Assembly: GCA_947579605.1 (NCBI GenBank)
Contig: OX388322.1
Span: 10,478,001-10,542,000, forward strand
DNA: 64,000 nt
Source: Athripsodes cinereus
Taxonomy: Eukaryota; Arthropoda; Insecta; Trichoptera; Leptoceridae
Direction: 5' to 3'
Part shown: positions 10,541-23,249 of the stretch, piece after piece
Layout: the number at the start of each line of letters is the position of its first letter
How positions within the stretch are numbered: the first letter of the stretch is position 1
The notes under the pieces: generated by a model
The model's input: the letters and a program-made list of their open reading frames with translations, nothing else
What the model was told of the DNA's origin: nothing
Databases searched by the model: none
Translations under genes and position numbers: made by a program

Positions 10541-13500
10541 CAGAAGATTCTCGCTATTGGATCGTTAGAGTAAGCCATTTAGGTTAACGGTTGCTATTTT
10601 TTTTTTAAATTTATTAAGCCTTTTCCTCCCCTAAAAATATTTAATAAGGGGGTACGAATTTTTTTTAGTGGTTTATTATTTTTATCATGTTGAGATAATT
10701 TACATTTGCTGTTATTCTTTTCTGCTAAAATATATTTATTTTCACGCAACACGTGTATTAATCAGAACAAACCCTTACTACGGAATCAAAATCCAGCTTC
10801 ACCTATTTTTGTTCTTCTTACGTATTGTTTTGGTATTTTTTTTTTTACTTTCAAAATTCTAAAGACTTTCAAATATTGAAATCGATGTCAAAAGGATACA
10901 ATGCATCGTTTTCTTCTCAAATCCCTAGTTGCGTGTATGTATGTTATTATTAGAGTAAAACGTCGTAAGTGGTATTATTTATCATCATAATAAATTACAG
11001 TAAATCGTGGTTCGTGACTGCACTAGCGTACAATCATCTAGTCGACGCTGGCGGTTACTACGTTATTACGATTAACTCAAAGAAGAAGCGTCGCGTGAAA
11101 ATTATTTTGTTCAATAACAACAAACTGAAACATAGAAATGTAAACGTTATTTGTCTAATGTTTTAGACATATATTTGTATGATTCGTTAAAGCATGTTGC
11201 ATAAATATAAAATATGATCGTGTTTGGTTTGATGTTTTAAGTACTTATCTACGTATTTTGGGGCTAGATAAGGTGGTATATAGCAGGGGTAGTCAAACAT
11301 GATTTTTCATTCGTTATGAATAAAAATTAGTCAGATTCAAGGTAAAGTATAATTATCCTAATGTATGGTATGATTTCAGGTTTATATCAACCTTAATTTT
11401 TCTTCATTCCATGGATCATTATTTATTTTTAGTACAGAAATATAAAAATAACGCAAAAACGTTTTCGAGGTCAAACACCACAATGCAACCTCAAAAGTTT
11501 TAAAAATATTACATATTTTTTTTAAATAAAATATATATTGACATTTGATGTAAAATATCGCATCTTTTTTTGTACCTACCCGGTAAACCTACTGGCAGGC
11601 GGGGTTTTAAAGGAAATTTGTGTTTTTTTATTAAAAAATGTCCTAACTAAATGTTGATCTTCAAGAATTTTCTATCCTGCTCATAATGCATCCATGCCAC
11701 TCAAGAATTTCTTCTTCTATCCTCTGACCTATAATAGCATTTAGTCTCCTCAAACTTTTATATACTTTTAAAACCTTTATCATCATGGTGCAGGCGGTCG
11801 ATTTTTTTCACAAGAGGGTGACCTGTAAGCTGATAATCTTATATATACCTACCCCTAATAATTATATGAAAAAATGGATAAAATATATATTATTGTAACT
11901 CTTGAAATTCATATGTTGTGCTTACTCCTGTCACTTATAGAGAATGCACGATTATATAATCAAGGTAATTTGTTAACAATTTACAACAATCCACTAACCT
12001 ACCGCATGTTCTGATTCTTCTTTCTGACAATAATATATTATTATTATCGTTTGCCTACATGTACATTTATTACATACATTAATATCTACAACAATAATTC
12101 AGATCGTTGACTTTTTCAGGTAATTTGGAACATTATTAGTGCTATTTTTGTTAAAAAAGTAAATTCGCGGGTAATTTGTTGCCATCTTTAATGAGTTATG
12201 AATTGGAGCAAATTTTCTTAAAGACCTGCTTTGAAAATAAAATCCGTATAGTTTTATATTGTACACAATACTGTCTAAAATGCTATGATGTAGTTTCTTA
12301 AAAGTGGTAATCTACATTCATATAAAATAAGGTAAAACGTGATTTACTACAATATTAAAAGATTTGGAAAATGTATGTATATAAATATGATTAATATTGG
12401 AAAAATTATGGATGATAACTGATCTAATTCAAAACACTGGAAATTATCTGCTCGTGAAGATTAATCGCGAAATATTAAAAAGAATATTAAAAAAATAAAT
12501 TTCATATTCAAACCGAAACACCCCTAAAATTTTTATATCTTTTTCTTTTAACTTTTTTATCAGTGAGTCTTTATTAATAGAAAAAATTGAATTTTATAAA
12601 TAGAAAAAAATATAAGGGGATATTGGATGATATATAAAAAAGGCCATAGAAAGGAAATGGAAGCAGTTTTTCCTACATAGAGATAAATGTACATAAAAAA
12701 GGGAGATGACTGAAAAAGATTTTTCAAACATACATTGTATGAAACATACTACAGATTTCATACAAATTACTATAATTTTGATAAGGTTATGTAATCTTGA
12801 TTTTAATTCTATACTTTGTTCATATCATTACTTGTTTATTATGATTATAATTGTTTTGCTATTGAAACTACAATTTGTTTATGAATATATAATATGGAAT
12901 AATAAATGAAATTAATAAATGTGTTGTAAACCAGTACATCCTATATAAAATATATACTGTTTTATTTATTACTATATTACATTATATAGTATAGTTTCTA
13001 GACTATTTAGCGTAGAGTTATGTCTATATTATATGGCAACAAGAAATATTTACTCGCTGTTGATATTGATTTGTATTTTTATTACGTTTTTTTAGGATCT
13101 ATTTTCAGTTGTAAGCTTTTCTTTCAGAAGTAAACGTTCCTTTACGAGATTAACATAAACAGATCTGCATGCATATTTTGCTTATTTAGTTGTATTTGTA
13201 GATATATTTTTTTGCATATATGAATGAAAATTCTTTTTTTTACATATTTAATGTTTGTTTAAACATGTTTTTACAGTTTGTTTTTATTAATGCTAGAATA
13301 ATTCAATAGAACATACTCAAGAAAAACTACTGAAATAGTGTACCATGTACCGCGTTAAAAAATCTACTGTATTAAATTATTTCCATAATGTCAAATATCC
13401 GAGCTCATAAACTAACTGCTAAAAATATTTTGTACCACTTGCTTCAATAAGTAACCTATGATTTACTTTCTTTTTAAACTATTATTACATATTTTTAAAA

Positions 13501-13995
13501 CATAAAATTACCGTAAATATTATTATTAACAAAGGTTTTATTTCATGTTCGTGATTGCAGTATATTATTTTGCATATTAATTAATTCGTCTATATAATAT
13601 TTACTTACTTTTTGATAGAAATGTTTACTAAAATACCTGTTAGTACTTTTTGCTGTACTTAATCGTTTTCATTAAAAAAATATTAGAAGTATAACATTTT
13701 GAAATACTATTCAACATAAATATTTTCCCTCTTACATTAATCTTAATTAATTAGACTTATCGGGAATTAATAGTCAGTCTACCTTGGAACGGGCTTATGC
13801 CCAGTTAGGTAGGTTTTTGTGACTTTTACCTTTGAAATACTGTTGTATAAATGAAAGAAATAAATAAATAGGTCTTCCACTCTTTTCTGAAGATTTTCCA
13901 GTGTTCTGTAAATGGTAGGTATTCGTAAAATAACCCTATAAGACATCTAAGATCTTCAATTTAGTGCTTTTATCGCACTTATTCTTAGTTTCTTA
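10541..13995. other. Long AT-rich stretch without a recognised gene
   Basis: Very AT-rich, with homopolymer runs at 10599 and 10839. A small GC-richer patch at 11015-11100 has stop-free frames but no family resemblance. Other open frames (for example 12706-12909) are driven by AT composition. Nothing else could be supported. Confidence 0.4.
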
Positions 13996-14290
13996 ATATT
14001 ATTGGCACTGAGAGGGCAACTTGTATATTTAATACATGTAATGGGTCTACTGGCTAGCCCACTTATGGGATATACCATGATGTTATACTACTATTATACC
14101 ATCACGGTATATCCCACAAGTGGGGTAACCAGCAGACCAGCCGCATGTTATAAAACATGCAAGCTATCATCTCCGTGCCAATATAAAATTATAACATTCA
14201 AGATGGGTGGCAAACCTCATCGCTGAATTTAAGATGCAAAATGTCTTAATTTTTTCGAACACCTGGATACACGGGATACAAATGTTATAC
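13996..14290. repeat. Two F1 repeat copies tail to tail (large imperfect palindrome)
   Basis: A partial copy in one orientation (about 13996-14083) is followed by a fuller copy in the other (about 14098-14290). They are separated by about 14 bases of (act)n-like sequence. The inner 82 bases of each are imperfect reverse complements (catcatggtatatccca against catcacggtatatccca, then ccagtagac against ccagcagac, up to gtgccaat). Both copies end at the same point next to the ACT-type tract, as expected if that is the shared 3' terminus. Confidence 0.75.
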
Positions 14291-14958
14291 ATGAAGAAAA
14301 CTAAATAATTTTTGAGCTAGTTATCAAATCTACGTTCTTTTATTTAAATTTTTCTCTGATTTCATTTTTGTTCTCTATACTTATCATTCTAGCTTTTCTA
14401 TTTTAAAATTTATTGTCATTAAACTGATATAAACTTAGACAGTTTATTTGAAAATTAATGTAGGTATTCATATGACGCGACATTTCTAATATTTTCTCAT
14501 CAAATATTGATTTGAAGTAAACAAATCTATTATAATACAAGTTTAATGATTTCACTTCATAAATGAAATGAAATTCACTATAATAATTATTGGCTATGTA
14601 CTAGACAAGTAATGTGTCTGATTCGACCGTCTGTCTGATATTGATGGATTATTGTCTGTTTTATGACAAACAAATAATAAATAAACTCTAATGAAAATCT
14701 TGTAAGGCACTTTACACATTGGAGCTTTTTAAATCGCATCAAAATATCTGACTAATTGTCGATCTTACCTTATATTACATATTGTTGCGGTTTAAAATGT
14801 CTTAAAAGATATTTTCGAACATAGTGTTCATTAGAAATCTTTTCCCTGGCCATAATTGTTTTAAGGTAACTCGTTTATAATATTATCGATAGTGATAGAA
14901 AAGATGAATTTATTTTTACATTTTAATATCTGAATGAAACAACAAAAAATAACATTAT
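14291..14958. other. AT-rich stretch, nothing recognised
   Basis: No exon or element supported on either strand. Confidence 0.35.
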
Positions 14959-15230
14959 TTATACATAAATACATACATCTTCTTCCCCTTGTCCTATTGC
15001 GCCTAGGTACCTTCTCCAGAGATCCCTGTCCACCGCCACTTCTAGGACCTCTGGCCACTGGTTGGTTTGGACTAAGCTTTTCAACACACAAGTGAGCATC
15101 CAAATCTGGTGTCCATATGTGAGGATAGGGCAGTATATTGTCTTAAATATGGCTATTTTCATCCGTTGGATCAGCTCGGATTTACGTGCACTATTTATGA
15201 GATTTCGATTTCTGATCAAACGAATATATG
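14959..15230 (-). mobile_element. LINE reverse transcriptase C-terminal fragment
   Basis: Minus strand 15219 to 14959 encodes SELIQRMKIAIFKTIYCPIL followed by TYGHQIWMLT, the K..IYK.ILTYG...W motif just beyond the catalytic core of LINE reverse transcriptases. It then jumps to RDLWRRYLGAIGQGEEDVCI, the usual extreme C-terminus (RD.WR..L). The section between, where the family has roughly 150 residues, is missing, so an internal deletion joins two distant parts. 5'-truncated. Confidence 0.7.
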
Positions 15231-15880
15231 TAATTTTGGGATCTAAACAGAGTATTTTCTTCTATATATAATCTAAAAAATGAATTATTTTATAAATATT
15301 TTCTTAATCTTTTGTTATGCCAGGTTTGTTAATACAAGAAGGTCTTATTGCGTCGTTTTAGGGATTTTTTTGGTGGTCTTCATTTAGAATAATATCAATT
15401 TTTTTAAATCTGTTAATCCTCCATCTTGCGATTGAGCAACATCAATTCATATAAGGTATGTATTTGCTTAGTTTTATGAAAGTTTGGATATCCGACTGAT
15501 ATTAATACAAATCTCATGTGTAAAAGAACAAACAGAAATACTTTTATTACATTACCTTTTAATGTTAAAAATTTGATGAATACTTACATTGCATAAATGT
15601 TATGTTTTGTTCTGTGTGTGGGACAATTTAGAAAGTGATATTTCGAGGGTATTGTCTTAACATACATACATCATAATATATGTTGCGTGTACAATATGAG
15701 TTTATTATTTTAATTATTGTTTATTGATATCAAGAATAAGTCTATTATGATTTATTATGTACCATGTATTTTTCTCTCTACGTATTTAATAATTACGAGT
15801 TTAGTCAGTTGTCGTGTTAATTGATAATGAAACACGAATGAAACATCGCAATAACTTTTCTAACTTTTATTTTAAAAGAG
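15231..15880. other. AT-rich stretch, nothing recognised
   Basis: No supportable gene or element. Confidence 0.35.
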
Positions 15881-16305
15881 CAGCACCCGCCACATACCTA
15901 GTGCCGTACCTGAAGATATTTATCTCCATAACGAGACACACATGCACTATTGAAGCGAGAAATGCTGCCCCGAGGGAGCAATCTAGATTTAGCGGCCACA
16001 CACCAAAAATTTTGGTGCAGTAAGGGAAGGGAAGAAATGGGAATATGCCTTCCTATCTATGCAGTATCGTTAGTTACTTGAAGGGGATATTTGGCTACCA
16101 AAGAAAGTACAGAAGTTTTTGAAGGCGAAAAAGTTTTACATTGTGCCCACCAAATCTGCATGTCCTACAGGCCCAAAGAATGGACCACGAACAGCAAGGA
16201 GTATCTCCTTTCTTTTCCTACTGATGTCGGTGTGGGTACAATCCCACAGAATATGTTCCGAGATTTGGGATTCAGAATGACAGAAATTACGCGAAGGGGA
16301 TGATT
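15881..16305. other. Unrecognised GC-richer block
   Basis: This block stands out from its AT-rich flanks. Open frames exist on the + strand (for example 16091-16303), but I see no domain, signal peptide, splice context or match to other repeats in the window. The aaaattttggtgc text near 16008 is AT-symmetric. It may be an unclassified repeat or an old pseudogene fragment. Confidence 0.3.
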
Positions 16306-16392
16306 TAATCCCACTTTTACTAACTATGACAATTGATTGATTAAAAAAGCTTATTTGTATATCATCCTGGAAATATAAGTTTTATCCATCTA

Positions 16393-16560
16393 TACCATCA
16401 CATGTCTCACAAGTAGGGTAGCAAGTTAACAAAGTGCGTATTATAAACATGTAAGTCATCCTTGCTGTGTCATATAAAAAGAAGACATTTAAAATTGGCG
16501 ATATACCTCATTGCTGGATCGAAAATATTTAATGTCTGAAAAGTAAGTTAAGTGACTGAA
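16393..16560 (-). repeat. F1 repeat copy
   Basis: accatcacatgtctcacaag, tagggtagcaag, ataaacatgtaagtcatcct, gctgtgtcatataaa, gacatttaaaattggcgata and cattgctgga occur in F1 order, moderately diverged. Confidence 0.6.
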
Positions 16561-17702
16561 ATTCAGGTAAATTCGGAATAAAGATTTTGATTTTGATGAG
16601 AAAAAAATGATTGTTTAATTTTATATGCTTCCAATGTTTGAACATTATGTAATTTATTATACCTATTGCATCTTTGCGATAAAACCTCTTCCTCTGTATT
16701 TTGAACGCATTTATTACGTGAACTATATTTATTCTGTGTTATCAATCTAGAACAATGAAAAAATGAATAAAATATTTTTAGTGTTATGGTCAAAATGACA
16801 GGTAAGACGATGTAACGAAATTATGCAAGAAGCCGATATACTTATGATGAATGTAAAAAGTGAAAATTATAAATCATAATATTTATTTTCATAATAATAA
16901 GAATGTTGTAAACGTATTATTAAATATTATAGTTTATTTATTATTACGAAGACATCATATTGTTTATTTTATGGTCGCTAAGATGTTTAAATTGGTATGT
17001 AAACATTTTTGTGGTTTTGACTAATGGATGTTTAGTTCCAAGTGTTAAAAGACCGGCCACCGTTTTATTGACAAGCTGTTTTCTAGAAATAGTTGTGCAA
17101 CTTATGTATATACCTACTACTACTGTTTCTACTCTCACCGATTATGTTTAACCCATGTGACAATTCAAGACAGGTTTTACTGTGTAGTTTAATACTTTTT
17201 TATGATGAAAAGTAGAATGTTGTTGAAGAATTCGTTTGTTTAGAAATTTGATACCACTATCGAACTAATTTAATGGATGATAAAATATTCTGTACAATAA
17301 ATAGTTTAGCAATTCATCCACCTTTAGAAATGATCAATTAAAAGCCCAACACAAGCATTGTGGACTATCAAATAGTAGGTTCAAATAAATGTTTCAGAAG
17401 TAATGGGTGATTAACGGTGAGGTGGATCATGCTATATTGCTTGGTGCATATATAGGTTGGCAATTTTAATATTTTTCTGAATAATCTCTCTAAAATTAAA
17501 CATCTTATTTACAAGAATATCTCGGTGCCTTTGCTATATCTGTTTTTGACTAAGTACGCTCTCATCAAATGTTAGAGATCAGTGTGGATATTTTGAAGAT
17601 TGAATTTTTTTTTCGATTTATCTGCATGATGACATTACTTACATAAGTATATTAAAGATAAAAAATATTGGAATCCCCAAACATTTTTAAGTGGAAGCTT
17701 TT
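16561..17702. other. AT-rich stretch, nothing recognised
   Basis: Short open frames on both strands at 16944-17151 overlap and show no family resemblance. No element ends seen. Confidence 0.35.
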
Positions 17703-18000
17703 CTATAGAGCATTCTGCTAGATGGTAGTGAGACGTGGCCCATCGGCAAGAGTGAAAGTGGTTGGTTGGAGGCCTTCGAGATTTGATGCTACAGACGCAT
17801 GCTGAAGACCATTGATCAGAATATGTCGAGAACGAAGAGGTGTTGACCAGGGTAGATTAAAATAGGCAACTCCTTAAAAAAATCAGCCAACAACGAACAC
17901 ACTGGATTGACCATAACATCAGGCAGGTCTGCGCATCACCATCGCGGAGGTAAAGACCGAAGGCAGAAGTAATTGAAGCCGACGAAGAGACACATATAGA
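17703..18000 (+). mobile_element. LINE reverse transcriptase C-terminal pseudogene
   Basis: From about 17718 the + strand reads LLDGSETWPIGKSESGWLEA, FEI, a stop (TGA where the family has Trp), then CYRRMLKTIDQN. This matches the LYGSETW...LEAFEMWCYRRML block after the catalytic core of a LINE family common in insects. Further on, frames shift: KISQQRTHWIDHNIRQVC is weakly readable near 17878-17930. The stop and shifts show it is dead. Confidence 0.7.
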
Positions 18001-18149
18001 TTAAACGAAGGACATGAATTGAATTAAAGTGATTAGCAGTAAAAATCAAGGGATGGAGAAAAAATCTTTGCGATAAACTCGCCCTCTGTATATTGATTGT
18101 ATTTAATTTGAATGTATACCTTTTATGTAATTGTTTTTAATCAATGTAC

Positions 18150-18600
18150 AGTAAAGAATAAAAATAATAATAATCTTTATTGCACAAAATTAGTATACAA
18201 AGAATTAAAAAAACATTACCACTGAATACATAATTTTGTGCAATGGGCGAGTTTATCGCTGAAGCGCAATATCTTCCAACTAACCCATTAAACAAAAAAC
18301 AATTAATAAAATAATAATAATATATAAATAAATAAATATAGAAAATATAAAATAATTTAAGATATATAGAGAAATAAATAAATACATAGGTATACCAAAA
18401 TAAATTTACACATAGAATAAGCTACATACTTAAAATACAAACAAAAGAAACAACATCGGATAAGCGACTCGACACAGATGTTGAGTAGGGAGGGATGGGA
18501 TAGAGTGGAAGGGATGGAGTAGGACTGCTCATCGTGTAAGAATGAATAAAGAAATAAAAAATAAATAAAATCCAATTCTCGATTGCAACATTTTATAGGT
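18150..18600 (-). mobile_element. LINE 3' end with (AAT)n tail
   Basis: On the + strand, an aaaataataataatctttatt tract (about 18158-18181) leads into gcacaaaat, then gcaatgggcgagtttatcgc (18240-18259), tgaagcgcaatatcttccaa and ctaaccca. The minus strand is therefore a LINE 3' UTR ending in a short tandem tail. The same UTR occurs at 10256, 30288 and 51810. 18301-18600 is very AT-rich; I cannot tell how far the element extends upstream. Confidence 0.6.
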
Positions 18601-19128
18601 ACTTCAAAAATCACAAAAATTAGAGTGAATCTCCGAGAACAACAGCCTTATATTATGACGAAAGTATTTTTTAATTATGTCATTCATGCGTTACTCAGAA
18701 CTACCTTATTAGATTTATATGCCGCATACACCACTCTCTTGTCTCATGATTTTAACCACTACGTTATTACAAGAAATTGTTCTTATCAATATTGGATTGC
18801 TGTTTTTAAACTCATTGCGAAGCGTACATAATAATAATATGTCAACTCGTTTTAATAATCTGCTTTCTCTTGTCTTGCGGTTTTTTTTTACCGCCGAAAT
18901 GTTTTAACTGTATTGTAATAGGTATGTTATTCTCGTTATCTTTCATACCGTCATTCACGAGATAACAAGGCAATCAATTTTTATGATTTTTATTTTATTG
19001 TTGATGATATTTTTCATGATATGTTGTGTGTGTAATTGTAAATTTCTATATTATGCAGAATATCAAATAAATACTCTTATAAATTGAGTAAGTTTTTTTT
19101 TACATTTTACTACATTCTTTAATTAATA
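18601..19128. other. AT-rich stretch, nothing recognised
   Basis: Overlapping open frames at 18583-18907 show no domain. Confidence 0.35.
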
Positions 19129-19316
19129 CTTTTTTTTTTTTTTTAAAAAAGTTATATCTGAGTTTTGTTATAAACCCAAATACAACTTTATACACCTTTC
19201 ACAGTAAGCTACTAAAAGCTTGTGTCGTGAAAGGGGAGTTTGCCGGCACCTGGTATCGAACCACGGACCCCCTGTTCACGAGGCCGAGACTCTACCTCCA
19301 GGCTACCGACGAACTC
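19129..19316 (-). mobile_element. tRNA-derived SINE (family S1)
   Basis: Read on the minus strand, the head has an A-box-like ggtagcctggaggtagagtc and a B-box-like ggttcgataccaggtgcc, spaced as in a tRNA promoter. A body follows (gccggcaaactcccctttca, cgacacaagc, gtttataacaaaact), ending in an A-run (T-run at 19131-19144 on +). This is the standard layout of a tRNA-derived SINE transcribed by RNA polymerase III. Other copies are at 34199, 51927 and 54359, with a tail fragment at 37390. Confidence 0.85.
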
Positions 19317-20342
19317 ACTTGCTTCTATATAATTATTTTCTTCTGACCAAAGAGCAACTAAGTATTATCACTTTATGCTATAGACGTACAAATATGTGTC
19401 ATCTCATATCACACACGCCCATATTTTTGTCGTGAATATAGTAAATGATACTTAAGAGTAAATTATTTTGAATTTCTTCATTTGGTACATATTGTTTTCA
19501 TACATGATGTTTAAAAAACATTTAAAATTAAGTTCATTATTCATATCTAAGACAGGTCATCATTTAATGATTTTTATTATGTCTGCTTGAGATTGACTTC
19601 GTATTTTGAAAGAATTGCTGCGTCATATCCTATAAAGTTTTGGCTGCAACGGTTACAGCCAGTTCACCACCTTTGGTCTCGCCTCATGGATATACTACAG
19701 TTCTCCGTATTTTTTTTTAGATGGCAGTCCTGCACTTTGTGTCTCACCGTCTACAAATCTCCACATCCACAATCAGAGCTATCTCTTTTTCCTCATCTCC
19801 AGAGCAACTAGTTACAGTTTGAAAATACATTTCTCTCGACAATCTTCTTCATTCGCTCTTTTGGCAAATATGTAAATTAATACGCATGCGTAATGACCAA
19901 TGGTGTTATCCAACGCTCTAAGCTACGGTAACCTAAGACAACATAAACTTAATAGAAATCAATAAACGATTAAATTAAACAACAATAAGTATTAATAATA
20001 GACCTGATTGACTTGATTATAATGGCTAATATCATAAATTTCTCCACTTTGCGCGTCGAGTGCTATATCTGTCTACGCATCTTGAATAATACTCGAAGTA
20101 ATACGTGTGTGTATTTTAATAAACATATTATGTACATAATGTTATTATAAAATAGAGATAAATAGTTACGGCTCGATTACAGGTGATAGTAGATAATATT
20201 ATTGTTAGTATCAACAGTATGGTGATGATAGTACTAGTACAGGTGTATGTATGTAGATATGTACTGTACATAATATAGTGAGTATATATTATTATATTAC
20301 TCTTATTATATAACATACTGTTATTAAACCACCGTTGTACTG
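19317..20342. other. AT-rich stretch, nothing recognised
   Basis: A slightly GC-richer patch at 19600-19860 has an open frame without recognised domain. The 20100-20340 part is a purine/pyrimidine-simple TAT/GTA-rich tract. Confidence 0.35.
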
Positions 20343-20484
20343 TACCGGGAATCCCGTTGGGACTTCATCTTAGTAACCAGAGTTACAGATATGTTATTAT
20401 TATAATGTGTAATTATATGGTACAGATGCATTACATAATTTTATCATAAGTATAAATGATTCCAACTCCGTAGAGTTCCCGGTA
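20343..20484. mobile_element. Candidate MITE
   Basis: taccgggaa at 20343-20351 and ttcccggta at 20476-20484 are exact reverse complements. They are followed inward by similar but imperfect gttggga/tccaac text. The unit is about 142 bp, AT-rich inside, without coding capacity. No target-site duplication could be fixed. Confidence 0.4.
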
Positions 20485-20589
20485 AAGGATTATAATTCTT
20501 AAAGTTTTTGACTTTCCTGAAAAGGCGGGTAGTTGTAAAATCTCAAGTATAAGACAATTAAAATCTACAATTCAGTAATGAAGAATCCC

Positions 20590-20702
20590 ACTTATTCTGA
20601 ATATCTTATATTTTTATTGGCATGAAGAAAACATTACGCATGTTTAGTGCATGTTGTTATTCCGCTTGCCATCCTTATTGTGAAATATGCCATGATGGTA
20701 TT
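20590..20702 (+). repeat. F1 repeat copy
   Basis: In reverse orientation to most copies: cttattctgaatatctta, tattggcatgaagaaaac, gcatgtttagtgcatg, tgtgaaatatgccatgatgg. The copy ends at the usual catgatgg terminus. Confidence 0.6.
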
Positions 20703-22170
20703 GTAGTTTATGCAAATAAATAACATAAGTATAAAATAATTTTATGGTCGCTATATTGACACTATTTAGCAGTTCCAAGAATGATGGTGAATTCTCCTAC
20801 GGTCTTTAGTTCAATGCGTCCTCTGAAGGTTATGATGGATTGGGGTTAAGCACGAATTAACACAGAGTTACCTTACCTTATTTATTGACTCATTCTTACC
20901 ATTTCTCAATTTTGGTGAGATGACCATCGCGTCCAGGTTTTTCTTTCGTCATAGCAATTTTTTCATTGCTGATTTAATTACCTACTGTTTGTTACTTTCA
21001 TTCTCATCTTTTTCAGATATCTAAATACTCAAAAAACTTTTATTCCAACCAATAACCGTATATTCCAACCTCAGCACATTTTGTCTCAATTTCATTGCAC
21101 ATACGTTAGAAGTAAGAAATAAAAATAATTGTAAAAGAGAGAGAGCCTAATGTACTATAAAAAGAAATAAAATAATAATTGTTGATTAATGCAGCTAGAA
21201 ACATTGGAAAAATACTCTGTCGCATACAGTTCATGAAATATTATAATCTAGACATACAATACTATACATTGTTTAATGATAATACTAGTGCACAATAAGA
21301 TGTCTAATAGTAAATGCAATTTTATTTTAATTCTGTTACATAACATTACATATTATATGGCTATTGTGCACTTTAATATGTATTGCATGTGTCTATGTAG
21401 TTGTTGTAAGTTGTCGGTAGGTGAGGGGAATATATAGATAATAAATAAATAAAAAAATAAATAAATAAATGTGCATAAAGTTGCATCTTACAATATGGCA
21501 AGTGCAATCATTTGCAGCATTTGAACATAATAATAATATAGACAAATGGAAGTGAACAGTTTATTGCAGATGATAGAAACCTTTTTATGGAAAAAATCTA
21601 TTGAATACTTACTGTTGAGAATATCTTGTAAAATAGTTTTTGTAATGCAGATAGATCGTGTTAGAATGCGCGGACGCCGTGAACCACGTCGCTTGACTAT
21701 GTGGATCAAAGAACGGCCACGTGTTTAATAACAGAAATCGGAGTACATGTATGAGAAATTGTATGATTGTAGAAAAATCGAAAAAAGAATATAGGGATAG
21801 AGCTGTGTGGCGTTCCTTTCTCTCTATGAAACGTTTTTTCAATTTATTAAAATACCCCACTTGAAATACGGCGTGAGGATAGGTACAGTAGCAGTAGAAA
21901 GATATGTATTATAGGAGTATTTCAAGTAGGTATATGCAGAGTGCAAATTAATAATGTATGACAAAATTATATATGTTTTCGAAAATATATTTTAACTACT
22001 ATCAAAAGAATTATGTAAAAAACTCAAATTTGTAACTTTCATCTGTATAACCCATCTCGTTCTAAAATTGTACTGGTAATATATACATACATGAAGAATA
22101 TTGTTTATATGAATATCTCTGAATCAACACAAAATTCCATATGAAACCTAGAACCCTGACTCGTTTACAA
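20703..22170. other. AT-rich stretch, nothing recognised
   Basis: Contains an aaataaataaataaa microsatellite near 21440-21470. 21650-21730 is GC-richer and open on the + strand but too short to assign. Confidence 0.35.
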
Positions 22171-22396
22171 AAGTGAGGCAAAAATCTATGAATTTTTGAC
22201 AGAACGGTTGGCGAAAGCGTGTGGAGTTCACTACATTTTATGGACACTTTCTCGCATTTTTGTAAAAATATATCATTTTTACATTTATATAAACGTAATG
22301 GGACATTTTTTGAAGTTCTTGTCAACGTTTTTAGCGATTTACCACACTTCTTTTTGCCAACCGTTCTGTCAAGTGTCGAAAAATGGTGCCTCACTT
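22171..22396. mobile_element. MITE with long imperfect terminal inverted repeats
   Basis: aagtgaggca at 22171 and tgcctcactt at 22387-22396 are reverse complements. Further in, gacagaacggttggc (22198) pairs exactly with gccaaccgttctgtc (about 22356-22370), and gcgtgtgg pairs approximately with ccacacttc. The whole 226-bp element can fold into one long hairpin. Open frames on both strands are by-products of the symmetry. A clean target duplication was not identified. Confidence 0.75.
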
Positions 22397-23249
22397 TATT
22401 GCAATGAAAATACATACGAGTGCTCCATCTAGGTATTATAAATAAAAATCTATGGAATCAATTTATATTTCTCTTTGACCATTTTTTAAATACTTTATTA
22501 TGTGATATCAAAATGATTTTTAATGTTTCTTCTTGTGCAATATTATTCTGACCTTCGCTATGTGCATTGCGCTATACTTAATTGATAAGTATATATACGT
22601 TTCCTAGACCAATGGTTTATGATCAATTTCCAGTTATCTGAAGACTTGTTCTCTTGAGTTGAACAGCCTCTTATGAACTCTCCATTTAATCCTCTTCGTG
22701 ACTCCTTCCTCTTCCATTCATCATCACTCCACCACCACAAGCAGGTCTCATCCAACAACTATTACAATACATAAGATGTGCAGACCTCTCTCAGAGAACT
22801 GATGCATTTCCTGTGCCCTATTAACGGGTGTATAATAACATTAACTAAACTGGTTTCAATATAATATCACTATACCTACATAATTCTATACTCCTTCAAG
22901 GAAATACAAACTATTGTCTACTAATACTAATGTCAGGCCGAAGACAGATTTTTCCTGAAATTGAATTTCGGTCTCTAACTTCATTATTTGAGGTCGATTC
23001 ATTGGTTTGACTTCTCTGATTAATTAAAGGAGATACCTTGATGGTATATATAAAAAAAGATACCTATATACTTGTAGTTTTGATAATTTTGTATTTTGGC
23101 CGAAGACTTGTACTTACCAAAATTTTGTTGGTATAGGTATATATACAATAATGATTTACGAGAAATATGCCTTTATCACAGAGCGTCTATTATTAAAATA
23201 TTTGTATTAAACTTAACCTTATATTTCTTTTTTCTACCACAAAATTTCA
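22397..23249. other. AT-rich stretch, nothing recognised
   Basis: No exon or element ends supported. Confidence 0.35.

Noticed and set aside
11015..11165. Possible first exon or promoter of rhophilin
   Set aside because: GC-richer and with a Lys/Arg run in one frame, but no HR1 residues, no convincing donor and no core promoter signal.
16960..17138. Overlapping open frames on both strands
   Set aside because: Mutually overlapping, no homology, no exon signals.
18357..18614. 85-residue minus-strand open frame rich in Leu, Phe and Tyr
   Set aside because: Produced by AT-rich DNA next to a LINE 3' end; no real membrane-protein pattern or splice context.
19220..19435. 71-residue open frame and a similar one at 54465-54695
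   Set aside because: Both start in the same SINE body (CRERGVCRHL) and are read-through of a non-coding polymerase III element.
22062..22432. Open frames of 62-117 residues on both strands
   Set aside because: They span the long inverted repeats of a MITE; symmetric frames without domains.
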